Assembly (NCBI RefSeq): GCF_947493595.1
Contig: NZ_CANLRL010000001.1
Span: 124,001-188,000, forward strand
DNA length: 64,000 nucleotides
Reading direction: 5' to 3'
Source of the DNA: an uncultured Shimia sp.
GTDB taxonomy: Bacteria; Pseudomonadota; Alphaproteobacteria; Rhodobacterales; Rhodobacteraceae
Shown: one piece after another, positions 43,818-51,757 of the stretch
Layout of the letters: the number at the start of each line of letters is the position of its first letter
Numbering within the stretch: position 1 is the first letter of the stretch
The notes under the pieces: model-generated
What the model was told of the DNA's origin: nothing
Seen by the model: the letters and a program-made list of their open reading frames with translations, nothing else
The model's database searches: none
Program-made: the position numbers and the translations under genes

Positions 43818-45458
43818 ATGACCGATGTGATTATTGTTGGGGGCGGCTTGGCAGGGCTTGTGGCGGCCAATGAAGCGGCAAGCCGCGGGCGCAAGGTGCT
43901 GCTGATGGATCAAGAAGGCGAGCAGAGTCTGGGGGGGCAGGCGTTCTGGTCGTTGGGTGGCTTGTTCATGGTGGATACGCCCGAACAACGTCGTATGGGC
44001 ATCAAGGACAGTCCGGAATTGGCGCTTGCCGATTGGATGGGCTCGGCGCAGTTTGATCGGCCTGAAGATGCCAATCCCCGCAAGGTCGCGGAAGCCTATT
44101 TGGAGTTTGCGTCGGGGGAGATGCGTAGCTGGCTGCAAAATATCGGTATGCGCTGGTTTCCGATTGTGGGCTGGGCTGAGCGCGGTGGGGAGATGGCGCA
44201 TGGGCATGGAAACTCGGTGCCGCGGTTTCACATCACTTGGGGTACTGGGCCGGGCGTGGTTGCGCCGTTTCAGCGGCTGGTGCGGGAGCATGTGTCCGGT
44301 GGACGTGTTGAACTGGCGTTCCGGCGTAAAGTCACTGATCTGATTGTGGAAAATGATGTTGTGAAAGGCGTGCGCGGGCAGGTGCTTTCCGAAGATGGAG
44401 CGGAGCGCGGGAGGTCGACATCTCGCGAAGTGGTTGGAGACTTTGAACATCGTGCAGAGGCGGTGGTGATCACCTCCGGCGGGATTGGCGGGGACCATGA
44501 TATAGTGCGGCGCTATTGGCCGGAGGAGCGGCTGGGCACGGCGCCAAAGCGCATGGTGGCAGGGGTGCCAGACTATGTAGATGGTCAGATGCAGCGGGTG
44601 GCTGAGGGGGCCGGGGCGGGGATCATCAACGGCGACCGCATGTGGCACTACACAGAAGGCTTGGCGAACTGGGACCCGATTTGGCCCAACCACGGCATTC
44701 GCATTCTGCCGGGGCCAAGCTCAATGTGGTTTGACGCCTTGGGTGACCGTATGGAAGCGCCATATCTACCGGGATTTGACAGTTTGGGGACGCTCAAGCG
44801 GATACTGTCGACCGGGCACGAGCACAGCTGGTTCATTCTGACCCAGAAGATCATCGAGAAAGAGTTTGCTTTGTCGGGCTCTGAGCAGAACCCGGACCTG
44901 ACCTCGGGCAAGTGGTCGGAGGTGCTCAAACGTCGGGTGATGACCAAAGGCGCGCCGGGGCCGGTGGAGGCCTTCAAAGAACACGGTGAAGATTTTGTGG
45001 TGGCCAACTCGCTGGAAGAGTTGGTTGCAGGCATGAACAAGATCACGCCGGATGTGCCTGTGACACTTGAGAAAATTCGATCTCAAATCGAAGCCCGGGA
45101 TGGGCAAATCGATAACGAGTATTGCAAGGACGCGCAGGTGACTGCCATTCGCGGGGCACGCAATTATCGGGGGGATCGGTTGATCCGTACGGCGAAGCCT
45201 CATCGCATTTTGGACCCCAAAAACGGTCCGTTGATTGCGGTGCGATTGAACATCCTCACGCGGAAGTCTCTTGGCGGGTTGCATACGGATGTGACAGGGC
45301 TGGTGCTGCGGCCGGATGGCAGCGCGTTTGAGGGGCTATTTGCCGCCGGAGAAGTCGCGGGTTTTGGCGGTGGTGGATATCACGGCTACAACGCCTTGGA
45401 AGGGACATTCCTTGGCGGGTGCATCTTCTCGGGCAGGGCTGTTGGGCGGAGCGTCTAG
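43818..45458 (+). CDS. FAD-binding dehydrogenase (fumarate reductase/ketosteroid dehydrogenase-type)
   Basis: A 546-residue flavoenzyme. The FAD motif GGGLAGLVAANEAASRG opens the protein, and a C-terminal FAD loop GEVAGFGGGGYHGYNALEGT closes it. The middle carries VITSGGIGGDHDIVRRYWP. This matches the COG3573 group of FAD-dependent dehydrogenases related to 3-ketosteroid-delta1-dehydrogenase and flavocytochrome c. Substrate unknown. GGGAGG precedes the ATG. TTGCCGCAATGCGC (43736-43749) upstream resembles the phaA palindrome but is imperfect. Confidence 0.85.
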   Translation: MTDVIIVGGGLAGLVAANEAASRGRKVLLMDQEGEQSLGGQAFWSLGGLFMVDTPEQRRMGIKDSPELALADWMGSAQFDRPEDANPRKVAEAYLEFASGEMRSWLQNIGMRWFPIVGWAERGGEMAHGHGNSVPRFHITWGTGPGVVAPFQRLVREHVSGGRVELAFRRKVTDLIVENDVVKGVRGQVLSEDGAERGRSTSREVVGDFEHRAEAVVITSGGIGGDHDIVRRYWPEERLGTAPKRMVAGVPDYVDGQMQRVAEGAGAGIINGDRMWHYTEGLANWDPIWPNHGIRILPGPSSMWFDALGDRMEAPYLPGFDSLGTLKRILSTGHEHSWFILTQKIIEKEFALSGSEQNPDLTSGKWSEVLKRRVMTKGAPGPVEAFKEHGEDFVVANSLEELVAGMNKITPDVPVTLEKIRSQIEARDGQIDNEYCKDAQVTAIRGARNYRGDRLIRTAKPHRILDPKNGPLIAVRLNILTRKSLGGLHTDVTGLVLRPDGSAFEGLFAAGEVAGFGGGGYHGYNALEGTFLGGCIFSGRAVGRSV

Positions 45459-45516
45459 ACCGGCATTTGATCTGTGTTATCCTTTTGGCATTGTTAAAAA
45501 GTTGGGAGGAAACGTT

Positions 45517-45951
45517 ATGAAGAAACTGGTAGCCGCACTGGCAATTATGCTGAGTTCTCAGGCTTTTGCAGGGGAAACGCCGTCGCCGGACGGGGCGACG
45601 GTGTATTTCATCAACCTCAGTGATGGCGATTCTGTCGAGGCACCGTTTGTGGTGAATTTTGGTTTGTCTGGCATGGGGGTTGCGCCTGCTGGGACGGAGA
45701 AAGAGAATACCGGCCACCATCATATTTTTATCAACCGTCCGCCGCTTGGCGAAGGGGCCGATGATGCGGAGTTGATGGAGAACGGGGTGCCAACGGATGA
45801 CAATCACAAGCATTTTGGCGGTGGTCAGACAGAGGTGACATTGGATTTACCTGCCGGGACACACACGTTGCAGCTTGTTCTGGGAGATGAATTTCACGTG
45901 CCCCACAACCCACCAGTGGTGTCTGAGGTGATCACCATCACTGTGAAATAG
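45517..45951 (+). CDS. Secreted DUF4399 protein
   Basis: A 144-residue precursor with a signal peptide (MKKLVAALAIMLSSQAFA). The mature domain has repeated His-rich blocks: ENTGHHHIFINRPP, NHKHFGGGQTEV and HTLQLVLGDEFHVPHNPP, the DUF4399 layout. The conserved histidines suggest metal binding (copper or similar) in the periplasm; this is inference. GGGAGGAAACGTT precedes ATG 45517. Confidence 0.85.
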   Translation: MKKLVAALAIMLSSQAFAGETPSPDGATVYFINLSDGDSVEAPFVVNFGLSGMGVAPAGTEKENTGHHHIFINRPPLGEGADDAELMENGVPTDDNHKHFGGGQTEVTLDLPAGTHTLQLVLGDEFHVPHNPPVVSEVITITVK

Positions 45952-46000
45952 CACGGTCTTTTGCATTGCAAGACCGCCTGGTCGGGGGCAGGATCGGGGC

Positions 46001-46864
46001 ATGACAGACATGCCTTTTCCCCCCCCCGCCGATGCAGACGACCGCCGAGCCATCAAGCCGGTGATCTGCTACCCAAATGAGACGCTGCCGGAGGCGCCAA
46101 TGGCGCTTTACAAGGCGGCGCGTGAGACTGCCACAAAGGTTGATGAGGTGCTGATACCGGCGCGGGATGCGCGGTGTTTTGAGGTGCCAGCGGGGCAGTT
46201 TTTTCGGATTTCTTCTGTGGAAGGCCCACAAGTTGGAGATCTGAATCTGTGGAATTCAAAAAACCTGAATGAACGGTTTTTCTCTGGAAAAACAAGAGCT
46301 TTGCACGGCACTCATATCTCAACTGGAGAGCGGATGTGGACCAGTCTACCGAGCTTGCGGCCGATGGCGACCATCGTGGAGGACACGTTGGGCTGGTACG
46401 GGATTGATGCCTATGGAGGCTCGGTGCATGACGTGATTGGCACGCGCTGTGATCCTTATACCGGCAACCTGTTGGCGGGGGATCATTATCACTATTGCTG
46501 TCACTCCAATCTGACACGTGCGCTGGCTGCACACACGGGCATTTCGCTGCGGGAGGCAGAGCCCTATGTGCATGATGTTCTTAATGTTTTTATGTGCACA
46601 GGCTTCACGCGCGACACCGGGCAATACTTCATGAAAGCCAGTCCGGTGCGACCGGGGGACTATCTGGAGTTCTTTGCCGAGATTGATCTCTTGGGGGCGC
46701 TGAGTGCCTGTCCCGGGGGCGATTGTTCGAGTGAACACAGCTCCGACACGGCAGCGTGTTACCCGATGTTGGTGGAGGTGTTTGCGCCGGAAGAAGGCGC
46801 CTTGGGGGACTGGAAGTCGCCTGCGGTTAACGGCTACGACAGAAGCCATGGAGTGCCACGTTAA
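46001..46864 (+). CDS. DUF1989 (urea carboxylase-associated) family protein
   Basis: A 287-residue protein with the DUF1989 core: FFRISSVEGPQVGDLNLWNS, RALHGTHISTGERMWTSLPS and GGSVHDVIGTRCDPYTGNLL, then two Cys/His-rich segments (HYHYCCHSNLTRAL, CPGGDCSSEHSS) that could bind metal. Family members accompany urea carboxylase/allophanate genes, but none are nearby, so the substrate is open. An 11-bp repeat array starts 6 bp after the stop. Confidence 0.82.
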   Translation: MTDMPFPPPADADDRRAIKPVICYPNETLPEAPMALYKAARETATKVDEVLIPARDARCFEVPAGQFFRISSVEGPQVGDLNLWNSKNLNERFFSGKTRALHGTHISTGERMWTSLPSLRPMATIVEDTLGWYGIDAYGGSVHDVIGTRCDPYTGNLLAGDHYHYCCHSNLTRALAAHTGISLREAEPYVHDVLNVFMCTGFTRDTGQYFMKASPVRPGDYLEFFAEIDLLGALSACPGGDCSSEHSSDTAACYPMLVEVFAPEEGALGDWKSPAVNGYDRSHGVPR

Positions 46865-46869
46865 CCGTC

Positions 46870-46920
46870 CAAAACCACGTCGGTATCCTGTCGGTATCAC
46901 GACTGTATCGCGAAGGTGCG
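46870..46920 (+). repeat. Extragenic array of 11-bp units, copy B
   Basis: After CAAAACC come ACGTCGGTATC, CTGTCGGTATC, ACGACTGTATC and GCGAAGGTGCG. It is 34/37 identical to copy A (1338-1374) and related to copy C (21268-21300). It begins 6 bp after the DUF1989 stop and runs towards the convergent HNH gene. Confidence 0.7.
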
Positions 46921-46964
46921 AAATTTTGGGCGCAAAGGTGCGTTAACCCTTCTCACGGAATGTG

Positions 46965-47549
46965 TCAGGCGTCGAGTTCCGCGTCCCAATAAAGGTAGTC
47001 CATCCAGCTGTCGTGCAGGAAGTTGGGCGGGAACTTTCGCCCAATATTGCGCAGCTCTTCTGATCCGGGCTGGCGCGGCGGTTTGCGCAGGCTCATGCGG
47101 GCCTGCCGGAGGCTCTTGGAGCCTTTTTTGAGATTACAGGGGGAGCAGGCCGCAACCACATTCTCCCAGCTGGTGATCCCGCCTGCGGCGCGAGGGATCA
47201 CGTGGTCGAACGTCAAGTCGCCCCGTGAGCCACAATACTGGCAACAAAAACCATCCCGCAGAAAAAGATTAAAGCGCGTGAAGGCCACGCGCTTTTGCAG
47301 TTTTACATAGTCTTTGAGCACCACAACGGAGGGGATCCGTATCTCTGTAGAGGGGCTGCGCACCACATGATCGTATTCGGCCACGATGTCGACCCGATCC
47401 ATGTAAGCGGCTTTTATGGCGTCCTGCCAAGGCCATAGCGACAGCGGGTAGTAGGAGAGGGGGCGGTAGTCTGCATTGAGCACCAATGCCGGATGATGCT
47501 TCAATCCGCCGGGATGTCGCGTGAATTCGGTCCTAAAGTCGCCGTCCAT
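46965..47549 (-). CDS. HNH endonuclease-domain protein
   Basis: A 194-residue protein with a zinc-type HNH nuclease domain: CQYCGSRGDLTFDHVIPRAA, then NVVAACSPCNLKKGSK supplies the second Cys pair and the Asn/His core. The N-terminal half (LVLNADYRPLSYYPLSLWPW) is the conserved prefix of this family, common in Rhodobacteraceae. It is probably a DNA repair or housekeeping nuclease, not a phage enzyme; no recombination genes are nearby. ATG 47549 is used; a longer frame has no ribosome site. Confidence 0.85.
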   Translation of the reverse strand: MDGDFRTEFTRHPGGLKHHPALVLNADYRPLSYYPLSLWPWQDAIKAAYMDRVDIVAEYDHVVRSPSTEIRIPSVVVLKDYVKLQKRVAFTRFNLFLRDGFCCQYCGSRGDLTFDHVIPRAAGGITSWENVVAACSPCNLKKGSKSLRQARMSLRKPPRQPGSEELRNIGRKFPPNFLHDSWMDYLYWDAELDA

Positions 47550-47723
47550 AGGGGTGCTCCCTCGCTGCGTTCGTGCCGCAGTGGCACGAGGCCTATATCC
47601 ACTATATCTCGTGGTCTTGTTCTGACAAGCCTCACGATATGCGTTTATCGCATTTGTGAGGTGCAAGTGCAGCATGACATGGCTGGGTGACGGATTTGTG
47701 ACGCGAGATGCCTAAAACGAAGT

Positions 47724-47750
47724 CACCCCACCTGTTTTACGGGCGGGGTG
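47724..47750 (-). terminator. Probable terminator of the outer-membrane protein gene
   Basis: Read on the minus strand, CACCCCGCC pairs with GGTGGGGTG (one G-T pair) around CGTAAAACA, followed by ACTTCGTTTTAG. It is about 30 bp after the stop at 47781. Confidence 0.6.
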
Positions 47751-47780
47751 GGGGATTGGTTTAGGTTGTGACGACTGGTG

Positions 47781-49472
47781 TTACCAGAATTTGGCTCCGG
47801 TGATGTCAAAGGTTTTGGACAGTGTTAGGGCGTAACGGATGTCGTCCTGAGCAATCATGCTGCCAATGCCGTGGCGGCCAATCGCGTTGGTTGCTTGCGC
47901 ATCCACGGAAAATCCTGAGTTGCCAAGATGGTAGCGCGCGCCAGCGGCCCAGGTCGTTTTGCTGCCATCACGGCCGATGGGGGTGGTCTCTGCCATCAGC
48001 TCCAGACCATTTCCGAAGCTATAACCGATGCCCATGCCCAAACCGACAAGCTCTTTGCTTCCCCAAGCGGCAATCTTTGGACTTGCGGTGAAAGAGAACC
48101 CGTTGCGGGTTTTGTAGTTGGCGCTCAGATCTGTGAAGAACACACCAACCTTTTGCGAGGAGGAGCTGATTTGGCGCCCGTAGAGCATCCGCCCTGCCAG
48201 CGAGAACGGGTTGCCGTTATTTTGATCCATCAGGCGCAGCTTTGGCCCAATCATGTAGCGCACATGGGTGGTGGGCACCAAGCTGGAGTCGGCGGTTGGG
48301 TTGTCTGAGAACTGTTCAAAAATGAACTGCAGTTCGATATCGCGATCCGGGCTGAAGTTGATTGAGGCACCGGCGTTGTTGTCGCTGCCGTACCAGAGGT
48401 CGGTGCGCATCAAGCCCGGATCCAGCGTGGCGGCAGAGCCGAGGGTGAAGCCGTCCTGCTGGGCGTTTAATTGCGGCCGCGTCGTGGGTAGCGACAGGGT
48501 GCGGTAGCTTTCATCTCGCGTGACGCCCGGCGTGTAGATAAGGCGGCCGCCAACCATCACGTGATCGCCGTCTGGCCAAAAGGTCCAGGCGCTGGTGGCC
48601 GGAGAGACACCAAATCCGTTGGTCACATAGCCTTCAAAGGCAATGCGGGGTGTTACGTTGTACCGACCCCCGGCGGACCACACAGGCTCGGTCACCCATT
48701 GGCCGGTGCTGGCGATGGTGTTGGGGCTGCCTACGGAGGACTCGATGGTGCCAAACAGGGACAGTCGGGGGTGGGCCTTGTAAGACACACCGGCGCCCAT
48801 GGTGACCATGTTGCCGTAGAATTGACCGCCGTCGATTTCATCCGGCCCAAGTGTGATGCCCGGGGTGAAATGCACCTGCAGTTTTGGATTGACTGTGTAG
48901 GAGATGGGCATCTTCAACGCGCCGATGGCGACGTTGGATTGCGGTCGGCGCCAGCTGCCCCAGAGGTCAGTCTGCATTTTGGTGAAGACCTCAGCAGAGC
49001 CAAGTGCGGCAATTGCCCACCGGTCATCTTTGTAGAGCTGGTATTTGCCCCAGAGAGCAATTTGGTTGGTTTCCAATTGTGGAATGCGATCTGGGCCAAC
49101 GCCAGGGAAGCCGTTGATCGGGCCGCCCACCGGGTCGATGTAGTTTTGCAGCTCCAGGCCGAGGTTGAAGCGGTCGGAGAAGGCGTAGACGCCGCCGCCG
49201 TGATAATTCTGGTTGCCGGTGCCCGCGCGGTCGCTTGGGCTGGTTTGACGTGCGCCGACCGTCAGTTCCAGCGTGCCTTTTGGGTAAAGGTTGCCGGTTT
49301 CAAGCGAAACGATGCGGGTTGGGCCGTTGTCCAGTGGATTGACGCTTTGGGCCAAAGTCGTCGCCGGGATTAATGCGGTGGCGCAAAGAAAACCGGCAAG
49401 CTTGGCGCGGCCAAAGGTCAGGCGGAGTTCGGGCGTTTTGGGGCTGTCAGAGTGCAACACGGTGAAATCCAA
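47781..49472 (-). CDS. Predicted outer-membrane beta-barrel protein
   Basis: A protein of about 563 residues with a signal sequence (AKLAGFLCATALIPATTLAQ, cleavage near residue 42) and alternating hydrophobic strands throughout: GTLELTVGARQTS, RFNLGLELQNYID, VTMGAGVSYKAHPRLSLFGT, YALTLSKTFDITGAKFW. The C-terminal Trp and aromatic pattern match the BAM recognition signature. There is no ATG start; TTG 49472 or GTG 49460 are candidates without a strong ribosome site. I cannot name a family. Confidence 0.7.
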   Translation of the reverse strand: MDFTVLHSDSPKTPELRLTFGRAKLAGFLCATALIPATTLAQSVNPLDNGPTRIVSLETGNLYPKGTLELTVGARQTSPSDRAGTGNQNYHGGGVYAFSDRFNLGLELQNYIDPVGGPINGFPGVGPDRIPQLETNQIALWGKYQLYKDDRWAIAALGSAEVFTKMQTDLWGSWRRPQSNVAIGALKMPISYTVNPKLQVHFTPGITLGPDEIDGGQFYGNMVTMGAGVSYKAHPRLSLFGTIESSVGSPNTIASTGQWVTEPVWSAGGRYNVTPRIAFEGYVTNGFGVSPATSAWTFWPDGDHVMVGGRLIYTPGVTRDESYRTLSLPTTRPQLNAQQDGFTLGSAATLDPGLMRTDLWYGSDNNAGASINFSPDRDIELQFIFEQFSDNPTADSSLVPTTHVRYMIGPKLRLMDQNNGNPFSLAGRMLYGRQISSSSQKVGVFFTDLSANYKTRNGFSFTASPKIAAWGSKELVGLGMGIGYSFGNGLELMAETTPIGRDGSKTTWAAGARYHLGNSGFSVDAQATNAIGRHGIGSMIAQDDIRYALTLSKTFDITGAKFW

Positions 49473-49573
49473 TACATCAAATCTTAGGTTTTCTTACCGC
49501 AGAGCGCCGAGGGCGCAAAAGGCTTTTGCGCTATCGGGGATGCGATTGCTGCGAATATGTGCAGGCCGTGGCC

Positions 49574-50239
49574 TTAAAGGCCCAGTTTGTCGCGCATAAA
49601 GGCAAGCGCCACACTCAGGCCATCCGGCGCGATGCCGTGGGCGGTGCCTTTCATAATGTGGGCGTAGACATCGCTGAAGCCCGCCTCTTGCAGAGCTTCT
49701 GCGGCTTCGGGCAAGGACTGGGGCGGCACCACATCATCTTGGTCGCCATGGATCAGCAGAATCGCTGGTTTGCTGATCGCTTCGTCCTTGAGCAGGTCTG
49801 GCTGTAGCAGACGCCCGGAGAAGGCGACGATGCCAGCCAAGGCGTCTTCGCGGCGCGGTGCGACATGAAGGCTCATCATGGTGCCTTGGGAGAAGCCAAA
49901 CAGCACCACCTGTTCCGGTAAGAGGTCTTCGTCGACCATCACCGCATCCAGAAAGGCGTTGAGATCTTCGACGGCGGCCATCATGCCGCGTTCGCTTTCT
50001 TCCTCAGACGAGCCGTCAATCCAAGGGATCGGGAACCATTGGCGGCCCATGGGCATGCCGGGGATTTCTTCTGGCGCGTCAGGCGCGAGGAAGAGCGTGT
50101 CTGGCAGGTGTTCGGCCAGTGGATCGGCCAAGCCCATCAGGTCCGCGCCGTTGGCGCCGTAGCCGTGCAGGAAAATCACCGCAGAGCGGGTTTCGCCGGA
50201 AACCGGTTCCTTGCGTTGAGCTTGCAATACACGTGTCAT
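49574..50239 (-). CDS. Alpha/beta-hydrolase, carboxylesterase/phospholipase type
   Basis: A 221-residue hydrolase. The oxyanion hole is VIFLHGYGANGADL, the nucleophile Ser is in LFGFSQGTMMSL (GxSxG), Asp is in IHGDQDDVVP and the catalytic His is in GTAHGIAPDG. This is the small carboxylesterase/phospholipase family acting on short acyl esters or acyl-protein thioesters. Natural substrate unknown. It lies upstream of deoD on the same strand with 110 bp between. Confidence 0.85.
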   Translation of the reverse strand: MTRVLQAQRKEPVSGETRSAVIFLHGYGANGADLMGLADPLAEHLPDTLFLAPDAPEEIPGMPMGRQWFPIPWIDGSSEEESERGMMAAVEDLNAFLDAVMVDEDLLPEQVVLFGFSQGTMMSLHVAPRREDALAGIVAFSGRLLQPDLLKDEAISKPAILLIHGDQDDVVPPQSLPEAAEALQEAGFSDVYAHIMKGTAHGIAPDGLSVALAFMRDKLGL

Positions 50240-50349
50240 GGAGGGCCCCTTGTCTGTGGTGGCTGCAGCTGCAGCGGTTGGGGCGTGTGTGGCATGTCAG
50301 GCGGCCTGTCGCAAGATGTGCGTGGCCGCCTGACGGGATGTGTTGCCGA

Positions 50350-51054
50350 TCAGGCGAAAGCGGCTTCGAGCGCGATTTCAACCATGTCGCCAAAGGTTTT
50401 TTCACGGTCTTCAGACGGCAGAGCTTCGCCGGTCAGCAGGTGGTCAGACACAGTCAGGACTGCCAGCGCGCGACGGCCGTGGCGGGCGGCCAGGTTGTAG
50501 AGCTCGGCGGCTTCCATTTCGACACCAAGGATACCGTGGCGGGTCATTTGCTCAGTCAGGTCCGGGCGTTCGTCATAGAATACGTCGGAGCTGTAGATGC
50601 CGCCGACGTGGGTGGCGGTTCCTTTGGCTTGGGCTGCGTCGGCGGCTGCACGGAGCAGGCCGTAGTCGGCGCATGGGGCGAAGTTCATTTCTTTGAAGAT
50701 GCCGCGCGATGGTGTGGAAAGTGTGGTGGCGGTCATGGCGACAATCACGTCGCGGACCTTCACGCTGTCCTGCATGCCGCCACAGGAGCCGATGCGGATC
50801 AGGGTTTTGGCACCGTAGTCCTTGATCAGCTCGTTTACGTAGATCGACAGGGACGGCATGCCCATGCCGGAGCCGTGGATGGTGACGCGGTTGCCCTTCC
50901 ACATGCCGGTGAAACCGAGCATGCCGCGTACTTCGTTCACCAGTTTCACGTCGGTGAGAAATGTGTCTGCTGCCCATTTGGCGCGGTAGGGATCGCCTGG
51001 GAGAAGAACGGTTTCTGCGATGTCTCCGGGTTGGGCTCCGATGTGAACTGTCAT
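50350..51054 (-). CDS. deoD: Purine-nucleoside phosphorylase, DeoD type
   Basis: A 234-residue hexameric-type phosphorylase that splits purine (deoxy)nucleosides with phosphate. [20 protein letters not shown], the phosphate site [17 protein letters not shown] and the base/ribose site [13 protein letters not shown], as well as [12 protein letters not shown], match DeoD. It serves nucleoside salvage. Following the esterase gene in the opposite order of transcription, deoD is transcribed first only if read from 51054; the two may be separately promoted. Confidence 0.93.
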   Translation of the reverse strand: MTVHIGAQPGDIAETVLLPGDPYRAKWAADTFLTDVKLVNEVRGMLGFTGMWKGNRVTIHGSGMGMPSLSIYVNELIKDYGAKTLIRIGSCGGMQDSVKVRDVIVAMTATTLSTPSRGIFKEMNFAPCADYGLLRAAADAAQAKGTATHVGGIYSSDVFYDERPDLTEQMTRHGILGVEMEAAELYNLAARHGRRALAVLTVSDHLLTGEALPSEDREKTFGDMVEIALEAAFA

Positions 51055-51180
51055 GGCAATTCCTTTTTATGTCTATGTTAGGGCGACGGCGTTTGCGAGC
51101 CGCGCAAACGTTTAAGAGTGAATCACTTGCTCAGAATGGTATCGCGAAACAAGTCGAAAATCCGAGAAACATCTCCTGAG

Positions 51181-51221
51181 AAAAACGAAAGCCGAAGCGT
51201 CGGATTTGACCGCGCTCCGGC
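51181..51221 (-). terminator. H-NS-like gene terminator
   Basis: On the minus strand GCCGGAGCG pairs with CGCTTCGGC (one mismatch/G-T) and is followed by TTTCGTTTTT. It lies 29 bp after the stop at 51250. Confidence 0.7.
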
Positions 51222-51249
51222 TTGCATATGTGGCGCTCTTTAAAGGCGC

Positions 51250-51564
51250 TTAGATTTCCATCGCGTCAGGCGTGATGCCTGCTGCCAGGGCCTCGTCAAA
51301 CCATTTGGGTTTGCGGCCTTTGCCGGTCCAGGTTTTGGTTTTGTCTTCTGGATGGGCGTATTTAGGCACGCCTTTCATCAATCCGCCGCGTTTTTTTCCT
51401 GTCACGCTGGCCAGTTCCTCCAGAGAGAAGCCGTATTTTTCGGCCGCTTCTTCGATGGCTTTCAGCGCGTCAGTTTTGCGCTGGGCTTCGCGTTTTTCCA
51501 GCTGGATATCGATCTGCGCGCGCAGGTCAATCAACGCTTCGCGGCTCATTTCTTCCAATTTCAT
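51250..51564 (-). CDS. H-NS-family nucleoid protein
   Basis: A 104-residue protein with an N-terminal coiled-coil oligomerisation region (MSREALIDLRAQIDIQLEKR) and the C-terminal DNA-binding block YAHPEDKTKTWTGKGRKPKW, the H-NS motif that inserts into AT-rich minor grooves. It silences horizontally acquired or AT-rich genes. ATG 51564 is chosen; an earlier in-frame start adds residues that do not match the family. A 12-bp hairpin (51679-51706) lies in its upstream region. Confidence 0.9.
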   Translation of the reverse strand: MKLEEMSREALIDLRAQIDIQLEKREAQRKTDALKAIEEAAEKYGFSLEELASVTGKKRGGLMKGVPKYAHPEDKTKTWTGKGRKPKWFDEALAAGITPDAMEI

Positions 51565-51678
51565 TTGGAGTATCCATTCGCTTATTCTGTCCGAGCGACA
51601 TAATCGCAGCCGCAAATGGGGATATGCAAGGCGGAAGACTATTTTTACGTGATAGGCGTTGAATTTAGCAACCCAAGA

Positions 51679-51706
51679 TTGCGGGTAGGGTTTTCCCTAC
51701 CCGCAA
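51679..51706. other. Strong 12-bp hairpin between ecm and the H-NS gene
   Basis: TTGCGGGTAGGG (51679-51690) pairs perfectly with CCCTACCCGCAA (51695-51706) around TTTT. It lies 50 bp after the ecm stop and about 115 bp before the H-NS start, both on the minus strand, but no T run follows on the minus strand. It may end or protect the ecm message. Confidence 0.55.
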
Positions 51707-51757
51707 GATCTGCACTGCTGGCCTGTCTTGGCGTCAAACAGGAGGGCTTGGCCGGTG

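Noticed and set aside
47565-47590. CGTGCC-GCAGT-GGCACG hairpin upstream of the HNH gene as an attachment site
   Set aside because: No integrase, direct repeat pair or tRNA end is nearby; it is probably a local hairpin.
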